Of a DNA stretch of 64,000 nt, positions 23,500 through 33,959 are shown piece after piece. Every line of letters begins with the position of its first letter. The first letter of the stretch is position 1. A program made the position numbers and the translations under genes. The notes beneath the pieces were generated by a model. That model saw only the letters and a program-made list of their open reading frames with translations, did not search any database and was not told the origin of the DNA. This stretch comes from Brugia malayi. Its lineage: Eukaryota; Nematoda; Chromadorea; Rhabditida; Onchocercidae. The DNA lies in contig NW_025062479.1 of NCBI RefSeq assembly GCF_000002995.4, positions 13,097,721 through 13,161,720 of the forward strand, in the 5' to 3' direction.

Positions 23500-25360
23500 G
23501 AGGAAAAGGAATTAGATAAGAGGAATTTGTTAGTTTTGGATATAATAATTTAAATATTTCGTCTTTCACGACATTTAATTAGTATATTGATTTTTTCAAT
23601 AAAATTTATTTTCAACTTGCAAAACGATGTTAATTGCAAAATTAAAGATACTTTTAATGGATATAGTAAAATCAACTGGAAGTGATGAAATAATTTAATG
23701 AACTATAATCTTGTAGTTTCACTTACTGTTTACCATAATAACCTTAGTTTTATAATTTAATCCATTCACAATAGATACATTTTCAAATAAAATTAATTTT
23801 TGGACTTGAGGACTGAAAATGATAATATTGTCTACGGTTTATCATCATGTCTCTTAATTAGTATTTCCAAGTAATATCATGATTAGTAATTGACTAGTAA
23901 TTTTAATATTTTTGTAATATTTATTGTTAAAATTGCCAAAAAAATATGCTACTTGGAAGATAAAAAATCATGTTTGATGAATAGAGTAAAAGGAATGAAG
24001 GATTTAATTAATTAGCTAATAAACTACCATTTTGTAATTTTATTAACATTTTAATGGCCATATTTTGACAAAATTTATTGTTAAATTCCCAGAAGTGTGC
24101 AAATTGCAAGATTGCAAAAGCACCTAAAAGGTAATTTAATTGTGCTTAGATGAGAAAAACCTAAATGAAAAAAATTCTAACTTAAACGAAATTTCGAGAG
24201 AAATTTGGAAGTTATTCCTTCGAATTAAAAAATGTATTTCAACTTTTTCATCTTGATAACGGAAGCCAAAAAATATTTTAAAAATTATACGAATTAGTTT
24301 TTTTTTTTGAACTTCTATTTTCATGTTACCAGCTATGAAACAATTCAGTTAATAAGTTTTAATTTCCTTCCTAAATATTTTAAATGACTAATTCCTAATT
24401 CTATACAGCATTACTCTTTTTCTGTTTCTAAGAAAAAATGAAGGCAGGAAATTTTCTTCTCCTCTGTATGTTTTCATTACGTTTATTTTCAACGAATTTA
24501 TGTATATTTATATATTAATTATCCGGCATATAACATACGACTGGTAAAAGTTCACAAGTTTTGTGTAGAAAATATTTTTATCAAAAAATTTCCTCTTAAA
24601 AATGTATCGAATGATTCAGATATATATCCTCTTGATTTTATCAGTTTAGTGCTTACTCCAAAAAAAAAAAAATTCATGCTTCTGAGTCAGCCGATGCATC
24701 ATAACTGCTATTAACACTGAAGTTTGACAAACATTTCTGTCGCTGATATATTTGACAAATATTCATTAAAGACAACAAAATGTTCGAGAAAAATGATCCT
24801 GAATTCATTTTTTAAATTGTATAGTAATAAATTAACATTTTATCAGTTTCAAATATTATTCTTTTTCTTTGAGACTTTGTTTAAATGATAAAAAGGAAAC
24901 AATAAGAATTTTTCAAATACTAATCTACTTATCTTTAGGCAATTTTAGGTAATTAAACAAATTGAACTGTAATATATAGATAATAAAAGCAGTTGTGTTG
25001 GATTGCTGGAAAAATTACCAAATTTTGAGAAAGTGTCCTTTTTACTGAGAAAATTTTCTGTCACCAGCTGGAAAGCAATCTTAAATGTATTGTATTAATC
25101 ATCAAATTTATATAAAAATAATATTAAAAGTAAAAACTTATATGGCATTTTTTCGTAAATTTAATCAAAAGTGTTTATAAAAATCCAATTTTTAAACAGA
25201 ATTTGCTAAAATCCCATGTGAATTTATGCAATAAGTGATTTTGATAAGAAAAATGAAAACTGTATTTGAATTGAATGAATTTTCTTAACAGGTGTTAGTG
25301 ACTGCTTAAAAGAAGCAAACAAAATTTTTGCCGTGTTTTGAGCAAAGTAATATCAGCTTT
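23500..25360. other. AT-rich stretch without a recognisable gene
   Basis: Nothing with coding texture beyond short chance frames. Confidence 0.5.
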
Positions 25361-25369
25361 TATAGATGA

Positions 25370-25830
25370 TAAATCAGAATATATTCCGTAATGCAAGACA
25401 GAAACTACATAAAACGAAACATAAAAAAACACATGCGAGGTGCAAGTTGCATGCAAAAATGAGGTCAACAATAAAATATTTACTTAAAAACAGAAAGAGA
25501 ACAGAAGCATACAAAATTATTGAGGGAGTAGACAAAAAAATAAAAAATAAAAAAATAAAATCACTTATTAGTCGCATATACGTAAATTACGCAAATGCAT
25601 TCAAAACAAAACACATGTAAAGAAAAAAAATACAGGTTAATGAAGAACATAAATTTAAATCTCAAAAACCTGGAAAATAGATCAATAGTAAAATATCTGT
25701 AAAAGCATGCAAAACTGTTGAAACGCATACAGATTAGCAGAAATTCATGCAGTTAGTATGCAAAAGTAAGTCAGAATTAAATATAAAGGAAAAATGCATA
25801 CAAACATAGCACAAAATTACTAAAGAATAA
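25370..25830. other. A-rich strand-asymmetric segment with recurring GCATAC/GCATGC
   Basis: The plus strand is strongly A-rich and GCATAC, GCATGC or ATGCAT hexamers recur about ten times. An 84-codon K-rich frame (25366-25620) crosses it, but its composition simply follows the A bias. Nature unknown. Confidence 0.4.
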
Positions 25831-25839
25831 ACCAAGACA

Positions 25840-27340
25840 TAAAATGAGTTCGGAAATTATTGCAGTAAATGGACTGTTTACTTAAAATTTCCCAGAAGTT
25901 AGCTTTTCATGTACTGACAGATTTTTTCTCATGATACAAATAGGAATTAGTGAGACTAACAATAACAAACAATTGGATTTGATAAATTAGAATCATTGCT
26001 CAACTTTTAGAAAAATTTATGTTCATAATTAATAAAGGGTTTTTTTTTCTGACATATTGATTCTAATCTAAAAAAGGAAAAGATATTCACTGTCAACAGT
26101 AAGCCTGAATTATTATTGGAAAATGGAAATAATCACGAACTTTACATGAATAGCTAGTTATGTCTTTTAAGGTAATAATAATCACCGTCCATTATCAATA
26201 TAAATCAGAAATTCCAACATTCGTTGATCTATATAAAAAGCTTTGATTCATATAAAAAAGCTTTGATCCATATAAAAATTCCATAAATCTGTGACAGTGG
26301 CATTAATTATTAATTAAGTTTTTGTTTTCATAATCATTCCGGGAAACAGGTTATTTTGATATCGATTTTGAATTATCGAAGCTTTGATGATGAATCAATT
26401 CGTAAAGATATTTTTTCATTTGGGAAGAACATTTTAGTCTATCAAATTGCGCAATGCGTTAAAGGCAATGTTTTTTATTAAACAAAAAAATCGACATTCT
26501 TTTCTGTAATTTTTTCCATTGCTACCTGAGTAGTATAAATGAATTTTTTTTTTTAAAAAAAAAAGTCAAATGTTGTGAAATCTACAAACAAAGTTATAAA
26601 AATATTGCATTTATTGAATTTATTGCACAAAAGAATAATTTTGCTTATTTCTGAATTAAGTAACTATTATGTTATGTGTCACCGAAAAAAAAAAATCTAC
26701 GTGTTTCGATTTAATCTTTACGCAATTTTCTCTCGGTGTGTTTATTTCCTAATTTAACTGAAACTGATAGCATACCAAAAGTGAGAGAAAAATAAAAAAA
26801 TATATACATATATATTTGACTGTGGCTTGTTGGTATCACATTTGCCGCTTCCCATGATTTCAAATTTTCTAGGTTCTTTTTTATTCTGAATTTTATTTTA
26901 AGTTTTGATTTGTTTATAAGCAGAATTTTAACTCACAATTTGCAAATGTCCCCTTGCCTGCATATTGAAATATAAAGTTTTTTTTTTTCAAGATTCATTT
27001 CAAACGAATACTTACCACTTAATTATGCTTTTGCTTACAATTTTATAGACTTGCTATCTACAGTCAAACCTTTTTTCCTCTCATTTTTAATCCTAAAAGT
27101 TTATGTTAAAAAATAAAACGAATCTCGTAGCACAGTTTGTAATCCTTCAAAATTGTTATTGCACTTTTTAGGCATCCAGTAATAATAAATTGATGAGTGA
27201 TTTATTATATTAAAACGTGTTTTCATCTCATGATTTGGTGTGCTGCTTGAAGTTTTACAACTATATATCATCATTAATCGTTCGCATGGTCGCTATTTCT
27301 TTATAATTTTAGTATATTACTGGCATATATATATATGTGA
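25840..27340. other. AT-rich stretch without a recognisable gene
   Basis: Contains a small tandem of an AAAGCTTTGATTCATATA-like unit at about 26235-26280 and nothing that looks coding. Confidence 0.5.
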
Positions 27341-27342
27341 AC

Positions 27343-27445
27343 AGACAGTAAAATTTTTATAGTTTTTATAGTAAAAATTTTTATAATTTTTTGAAAAAAA
27401 AAATTTTTTTATAATTTTTGACAGACAGTAAAATTTTTATAGTAA
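27343..27445. repeat. Direct repeat GACAGACAGTAAAATTTTTA
   Basis: The unit occurs near 27343 and again near 27419, separated by A/T palindromic filler, immediately left of the carboxylesterase relic. Confidence 0.7.
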
Positions 27446-27486
27446 AATATAGTAAGAATTTTTTCAGATAAATTTAATTGGCAATA

Positions 27487-27655
27487 ATGATAGAGATAGC
27501 ATGTTGTATTCGAAATAAAGTGGTGGAAGTTGGTAGACAGGTAAAAATAAAACAAGATGTCATTGAGGGTGTACGTAATCGATGATAACTATCAAATTGA
27601 TGCATTTCTTGGCATACCATTTGCAAAACCACCGGTTGGATCGTTACATTTCAAA
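27487..27655 (+). pseudogene. Carboxylesterase (type B) first-exon relic with frameshift
   Basis: From ATG 27487 the frame encodes MIEIACCIRNKVVEVGRQVK and then IKQDVIEGVR, after which it hits TGA; one base further on the frame resumes as VIDDNYQIDAFLGIPFAKPP followed by VGSLHF, ending at a GTTAGA donor (27656). The block DAFLGIPFAKPPVG is the classic N-terminal signature of type B carboxylesterases and cholinesterase-like proteins. The two halves are out of register by one nucleotide near 27572-27577. No exon for the oxyanion hole, catalytic serine or histidine follows within the window; a foldback element begins about 100 bp downstream. I read it as a dead fragment, barring a sequencing error. 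Confidence 0.82.
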
Positions 27656-27757
27656 GTTAGAAATTATTAAACTTTTTTTCAACTAATTAATGAAGAGAAG
27701 TGTCAAAATTTCAGGGAAAGAAAAGTTAAAAAGTTTTGAAAAGTTAAAAAGCCAAGA

Positions 27758-28400
27758 AACCAGATAATTAGATCATTGATGAAACCGGTTTAACAAAGGT
27801 AATTTTTAGCAAACCGGATTGATGAAGAAAAAAAAAAAAAAACGTCTGCTTGAATGCTGGTGCGTATGTGTGTGTATGCATGTATGTATGTGGTATGTAT
27901 GTGTGGGTGTGTTTGTGTGTGATATTTGCTTGGATGATTTTATCAATTTGCGCTTCCGTTGTGAAATGCGAAAGACGAAAGTTCTATGAGAGGTGCGCTA
28001 ATTGATGTCATTCAGCACATGGTTAATACTTTACTGAGATGGTATATTGGTATCAAAAGATGTTCTTTACTTAATGTAAGAGTATTATTGCTGAAAATGA
28101 TTGAAAGTAACACAATCTTGATAATAGTACAAACTGCTTAATTAGTTAATTAACTAATTAGTGTGTGGTATTGATTTGCTTTAAATTAAAGAAATTAAAT
28201 GAATTTATCGTATTTAATTCTTGCCATTCTTGAATTTATATTAATGAATTAATGAAATTCCATGAAAATATCAACGAGTTTTTGCAAATTGCACCAGCAT
28301 TCAAGCAGACGTTTTTTTTTTTTTTTTTTTCTTCATCAATCCGGTTTGCTAAAAATTATCTTTGTTAAACTGGTTTCATCAATGATCTAATTATCTGGTT
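27758..28400. mobile_element. Foldback/MITE-like element with about 106-bp inverted arms
   Basis: The left arm (27758-27863, beginning AACCAGATAATTAGATC) and the right arm (28291-28400) are near-perfect inverted copies, differing by a few substitutions and by the length of an internal A/T run. The 427-bp core has a TGTGTATG-type repeat near the left arm and a small palindrome (about 28140-28162) and codes for nothing visible. No clear target-site duplication. It sits between the carboxylesterase relic and the cyclophilin relic, consistent with a non-autonomous DNA element. Confidence 0.85.
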
Positions 28401-28472
28401 CCCGTATAGATCACTTTTTTTTCCCTAATTTTTTGTTAATCTAATGTCAGATTTATTCGTTTCTCACTGCAG

Positions 28473-29136
28473 ATATTTTTTGGTTGGTAATCCTACCGGT
28501 AAAGGAATTGGTGGTCAATCCATTTGGGGTGAGAATTTTGAGGATGAATTTCATCCCAAACTTAGGCACAATAAACCTTACATGGTTTCAATGGCAAAGA
28601 CAGGTCCGAATACCAGTGATCTCAATTTTTCATTACAGTTATTCCTGCAGATTGGTTAGATGGCAAGAATACCCTCTTCGGACAGGTTTGTGTTTATTAT
28701 TTGTATTGTTACTTTGATTTTACGCAGGCATAGAAATGAATGAAGTTGATTTTGTTCTGCAGTATTTTTGCCACTTTATTACGAATGATGTCATTTTTAT
28801 TACAGTTATTATTAATATAAAAGTGTAACTTATGGAAGTAGTGTGCTTTGAAATTGTAACATTAACTTATAAAATTTTTCAGAAAAATTTCTTCAGTATA
28901 GCATTTTGCAAGTAACTAAAATCTTTCTCATTTCTTTTAAAAGACATTCGGATTCAAAACTAATTATTGATCTACTTGAAATATTACAATTATTGTTTTT
29001 TGTTTTTCAAGTGACGGAAGGTTTTAGTGTAATGCAAAAAATTAATCAGCTATCGACATTTGAGAAAAGTGGCCAGCCAAAACAAGAATTGCAAATAATT
29101 TTGTCAAATATAAATTTCGTGTTATATTATTTGTAA
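28473..29136 (+). pseudogene. Cyclophilin-type peptidyl-prolyl isomerase domain pseudogene
   Basis: Exon 28473-28685 and the sequence from 29011 encode the C-terminal half of a cyclophilin domain: [29 protein letters not shown], then after a frame change [21 protein letters not shown], and in the second exon VTEGFSVMQKINQLSTFEKS. The SIWG/FEDEFH style resembles the cyclophilins of larger nuclear proteins such as PPWD1 or PPIL2. Two lesions show it is dead: a one-base loss near 28614-28618, where the NGSQFF block should be, and the acceptor before VTEG reads TTTTCAA instead of TTTTCAG. The N-terminal half of the domain, with the catalytic FHR region, is missing. Because the intron is retained the copy arose from DNA, not from mRNA. 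Confidence 0.88.
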
Positions 29137-29139
29137 CAC

Positions 29140-29420
29140 ATCATATATGATAAAAATTTCAGTTTTTTCATAGCACTTTGTTTATCGATTCTGACAAAAT
29201 GTTCATGAAATGCAATTATAAATATTTAACATCTCAGTTTTATGTTTTGCACAAAGATAAAATAAAAGTAATTGTAAATCTTATTACTATTACACCCATG
29301 AAAACAAGATTCTTTTCTTTTTTTCTATCACCAAAATTCTTAATGACTAATACTGATCAAATTCTTGTAAACTGTTAAACTTAATACCTATGTTTTAAAT
29401 AATTCACATATTGGCCGTAA
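29140..29420. other. Non-coding stretch
   Basis: AT-rich, no coding texture. Confidence 0.5.
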
Positions 29421-29585
29421 ACAAGTTAGAGATTTTTTTCGCATCGGATGTTATTGTTGCATATCCAAAGAACCAGAGACACTTTTCTCGATGGTCTATT
29501 CGCTTTAACCAAAGTATTCCCCAATTCTCTATGGCTCTCTTCTGCGCCAGAGTAGATCAGTCTTATATTTTTTGTAATCTATAAT
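29421..29585. other. Coding-like island of uncertain strand
   Basis: A sharply bounded GC-richer block. The plus strand is open over about 55 codons (LEIFFASDVIVAYPKNQ, ending CARVDQSYIFCNL); on the minus strand another frame reads GAEESHRELGNTLVKANR, and a third is open as well. No ATG or convincing splice pair fixes the frame. Probably another gene relic in this graveyard. Confidence 0.3.
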
Positions 29586-29589
29586 CTAA

Positions 29590-30515
29590 GTTATAAGTAA
29601 TAGGTTATGTAGTTATGATACTTTTCTTCCCAAAAGAGTTTATGCATATCACTTCTCTTTTGGTATTTCATGATTCATTCTCATTCATCCAATTACTTAT
29701 ATATCATTTTTAAAGGTAAACTTCAAAGTAATAAAATTTAAGGGTAAACTAATAAAACTAATAAATTATTCTACAATTGAATTAAGTCTTCCAAATTCTT
29801 GTGTATCCTTAGCCAACGACAACCTTTCATGATAAACATAGTTAATTGCAGATTTTAACTGAATTACTGACTTTAATTGGAAATGGAATGATAAGCATTG
29901 AAGTCAATTTCATTCGGAAGTTATTAATTTTGAAATTATACGATATTTTGGAGCAGAAATACGATGTAGTAATAATTCCACGATTTCTAATATAATATTT
30001 CTTTCTTTTTTTTTAAAAAAACTAATAAAAGAAGAAATATTAAGTGACAAACTAATAGAAGAAAAAAAAATTCCCTTACTTTTTTTGCTTTTGAATTTTG
30101 ACTCTTATTTTTAAATTTTCTCAAAATTTTAAAAAATTCTTAATTTCTTATTAAAATATACCAGTTGATTGTCCACGTAATATAGAAAAGTTGCTTTTTT
30201 CAAAATTTTCTTTTACATAAAATTCTGTCACAAAAAATGCTCTTTTCTATCTACAACAATTCTTTATTTAAAGTTGAATTTTATTCTTTTAATGTAAATA
30301 TTATTTCAATTTCAAATACCGTTGTGAAAAAAGATAAGTACCACCTGCTGAATATTGCCTTACTGATAACCTGTATTGCAGAATATAACATCTTAAATTT
30401 TTTTAAATAATGAAAAGAAAAATAACAAATCAATTTTTTAAAAATTGTCGCTTCAGTCCACCTTGAATCATATACCTTTGTACTCTGAAGAAAAAGATGA
30501 GTAATCTTAGATTAG
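29590..30515. other. AT-rich stretch without a recognisable gene
   Basis: No coding island seen. Confidence 0.5.
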
Positions 30516-30522
30516 GTATTTA

Positions 30523-30705
30523 TCATTGAGCTGATCTAGAATATAGCTTTCGAATAATCAGGAATTCATTTAGAATATAACTTTTATTTGTATTTGGCAT
30601 AAACGATCCGTGATGACTTATTAACCTCACACGTTTACCTATTTCACGATTTTTTATCATTCGTCCATCTTTGATAAGGAAGCACCAGACGAAATAACTG
30701 TCCAT
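30523..30705 (-). CDS. Candidate 60-aa ORF or first exon, product unknown
   Basis: On the minus strand a TTTTTTTCAG acceptor (ends near 30728) lies about 20 nt before ATG 30705, a trans-splice-like arrangement. The frame reads MDSYFVWCFLIKDGRMIKN, later RVRLISHHGSFMPNTN, and ends SRSAQ. A G/GTAAAC donor after codon 22 could make only the first part coding. A second frame behind the same acceptor also looks protein-like (KISDLKQWTVISSGAS), so a relic with shifted frames is possible. No family recognised. Confidence 0.3.
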   Translation of the reverse strand: MDSYFVWCFLIKDGRMIKNREIGKRVRLISHHGSFMPNTNKSYILNEFLIIRKLYSRSAQ

Positions 30706-31008
30706 TGCTTTAAATCCGAAATTTTCTGAAAAAAATTTTTGAAAGATTTAAAAAAATTTTCAAGCTAAAAGAGCAATTGATATTATTATTATGGTATAAA
30801 AAAAATTAATCACTTCAGTTTCACTTGGATTATCCACTGCCATTTAATTACTTCTTTTACTGGACTTATTTTCTTGGCTTAGCCAATATTATTAGCCTTT
30901 CGAGATCGAATGACTGTGATCGAGCCAATGTACAGCTAAGAATTAGTAGCCTGCTAGCATTATTATTCATTATTTAACTTGACTTTAACGAATCACAACA
31001 AAATTATC

Positions 31009-31126
31009 TTAACGATACTAATGATATGATCGAAAGATTATACCGAAACTTACCTTAACGATGCTACCGAAAAATTACACCGAATTAGCGTTAACGATGC
31101 TACCGAAAAGTTACACCGAACGACAC
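31009..31126. repeat. 36-bp tandem repeat
   Basis: TTAACGATGCTACCGAAAA... units at 31055-31090 and 31091-31126 are nearly identical; a diverged longer copy precedes them from 31009. Confidence 0.85.
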
Positions 31127-31139
31127 TTTCTTAATGTCT

Positions 31140-33430
31140 AGAAAATTCAAATTAATAAAAAGAGAAGAAATTGTTGTGTCAAATATGTGTGACCATAAAA
31201 TGAGCAGATCAAATGAATGACGAAAATTCGATCATTTAGAAAAATCGAATGAATTCAATAGGTCAAAATGAATTCGATCTTATTCTTTCTATCTTCTGCC
31301 CAATTCTTTAGAGTTTTTCCCTTCTTTGGCAATTTTGTCCTTTGGTTAATAGATTATTATTACTGAGATAATATTCTAGAAAATTTATTGCTGATAATTC
31401 TATAAATTAGTACATATTGTTGGGATCAAGAATGAACGAAGTATTAAATGACCATCTATTGCAATTAATCATCGAATAAGAATTGAATAAGATCTTACTA
31501 AAAAGTAGTTCAAATGGATCAATCGATCTCTATCAAACAATTTCTCCAGCTTTTGTGAAAACTTATGTTTTTGATGGATTACTTTTTTACCATTTATGGA
31601 TAGTATTATTTGTAAAATTGGGAAGTAACAGAAAAATTATCCCCCTCAGTAGTTAAAGAAATTTGCCTAGAAATTCCACAAATTAAAAAAAAAAATTCCT
31701 TCGTTCATTGATAACTAATCAGTGATAAAAAATTAGTTGAAACGTTCTTTGCTACTGATTGTTTTTGAAGAATATTTTTGGAAGAATCAACGTATAAGTA
31801 TGATAAGTTACTAAGAATCAAAAAGAAAATATTACGAAACACTTGTTTATTGCTTTACTTTTGTTTGAAAGAAGGAAAATATATTCTAAGCTTAATTACG
31901 CTTAACTATTTAACTACGCCTAGCTAGTATTGTACTTAATATTATTTTTTAAAATACGCTTTGTGTTATTAAGAATTTAATACAAACGTTTGTAATTTAA
32001 AAAAAGCTAAATTTGTATAAAATATTTTGTTTGTAATTTTTAATTTTATTCCTAAAAACACTTTTGTTGTTTTCGAAGATTAAATTATTATCACTCATTT
32101 TACCTTTGAAGCTTAAATTTATGTTTACTTTCTGTTAAGTTTAATTCTTTTCCAGCTCACAAACTTTTACATATTACTTCTTTCATTGCATAACGTAAAA
32201 TTGCATTACTATTTTTTAGCAATACTTAAGTCAACTGAAAAATTTCTTACTTATTAAACAATTATTCCACTTCTTACTTGTATGCATTACAACTTTTTGT
32301 CGTGTGATTGAAACAGTAACAGCTTAATTTCATTTGAAACTTTCTAGCGTTTGTCGCGATATATTGGGACTTTCATGCAATTTAATTTGCTAATATTACA
32401 TGCTATTTTTTGAAATTTACAAAATGTTGTAAAGTTTATTTACTTATGATTCTAAAAAAAAATTTTTTTTTCTATTAAGATTAGTCGCATTTGCAGCTTT
32501 CAGTTACCAAAAATTTATTATTATACAAAATAATCGATGGTAGCAAGATTTGATTCAACCATTGAATTATTTTTTTTATTTCTTATTTTATTTTATTTTT
32601 TTTTACAATTTTATAAATTGATTATAAAATACATAACACTAATCATGTGGTATTGATAATAATAATAACAGTGAAACTGTAGAACTTTTTAAGTATATCA
32701 GATTACAGTGGAATAATTTTCAAAACTAAGCTGATCATTGCTAAAGATATCTTCTGCATTTTCGAAAGCAATTTCGTTCTCTCTTATTTCTATGTTTTAG
32801 CAAAAGATGATAGTGTCATCAACGAAAATAGATAACACGAATAGATAATCAGAATAGTTTCGTACTTAGTGATAACCAAAGAATTTGTTGGCAATTACCA
32901 CAAATTCGAAATTGCATTCAAAAATATCTAGCAAAAATAAAGAGGTAACATTAATAACACATTAGATCATTTTTGTGCTTTCATCAATTCGAGATCATTC
33001 TGCGAATCATTTAGATCAAAAGACACATTCACCATTACTGACAAAACAATCGAAAAAAAATCATTAAAAATGCTGTAAAAAAAGAAATATATGCATTGTT
33101 AAGGAATAATATTTGAGCATTAATTAAGCAAGAAAATGTAGAATTTTAATTCGATCTGAATTATGAAAGCTTTTCAGCCAAAATGAAATATGAAGAATTA
33201 TAAACTGGGTAGTATTTGAAAGTTTCAATCAAGAAGAAAATTATTAGGAAGTAATGCATTTGGTCTTAATATTACTTACTATCTTAAAATTCTAATCTTT
33301 TTGTGAAGTACATTGGTTAAACCAAAGTTGGATTGTCTCTTAAAGTTGATGTTTGAGGACAACAATCATGAATATAGTGCATTATGGAGGGAATGAAAGA
33401 ACATTTATTCATGAGATTCCCGCATATTCT
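31140..33430. other. AT-rich stretch without a recognisable gene
   Basis: No exon-like island supported. Confidence 0.5.
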
Positions 33431-33436
33431 CAATAG

Positions 33437-33958
33437 GACAATGGTAACTCTTCCGTAGTGGTACCAGAAGGTTCACAAGTTACTCTCTATGTATACTTTG
33501 CACTTCTTAACTAGTTTTTACTTCTTCCAATTTAGTTTCTATCTTTTTAACAAATATTTCACTTGCAGAATCTTTTCAGATAATCAGTCAATTACAGGTT
33601 GATATACATACATCCAAGTATAGATTGTTTTTAAGATTTCAGGTTTTAGCAGACGACTACGGAAGGGAAACAACAATGGAAGGTTTTGAATATTCTTATT
33701 TTGAAGCAGTGGATGATTTGTCACCCGATTTTAGTCTCTTCTTATACATTCGCAGGCTTAACCCTGGTATCTATCGTGTTCGATCAGGAATTGGATGACC
33801 GATATACTGCCATTCTTATAACTGAATTCAGTAAAGCTATTATTGGTTATGTTGCTGTTATCAACCGTATATTTCACAGCTTTATTGAATTTGCCTTTCT
33901 GATGATAAAAGAATGTGATATGAAAAGCCTTTCACTTTCTTTCCTTTCCGATGATTAA
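33437..33958 (+). pseudogene. Two-exon relic of an unidentified beta-domain protein
   Basis: Exon 33437-33490 (acceptor CAATAG, donor GTATAC) encodes DNGNSSVVVPEGSQVTLY; exon from 33643 (acceptor GATTTCAG) is in matching phase 0 and continues VLADDYGRETTMEGFEYS, then FEAVDDLSPDFSLFLYIRRL. The first block is typical of an Ig-like or bacterial-Ig-like beta strand pair, as in large repeat proteins such as gp210 nucleoporins; this is a guess from texture only. At about 33762 coding texture switches to another frame (LVSIVFDQELDDRYTAILIT), which suggests a frameshift. A GTATCT site at the same point could instead be a genuine donor. No other exons of such a gene were found nearby, so a relic is the best reading. 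Confidence 0.45.
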
Positions 33959-33959
33959 A

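Noticed and set aside
25366..25620. 84-codon basic protein
   Set aside because: Lysine and arginine excess follows the A bias; both strands are open and no acceptor or family match is present.
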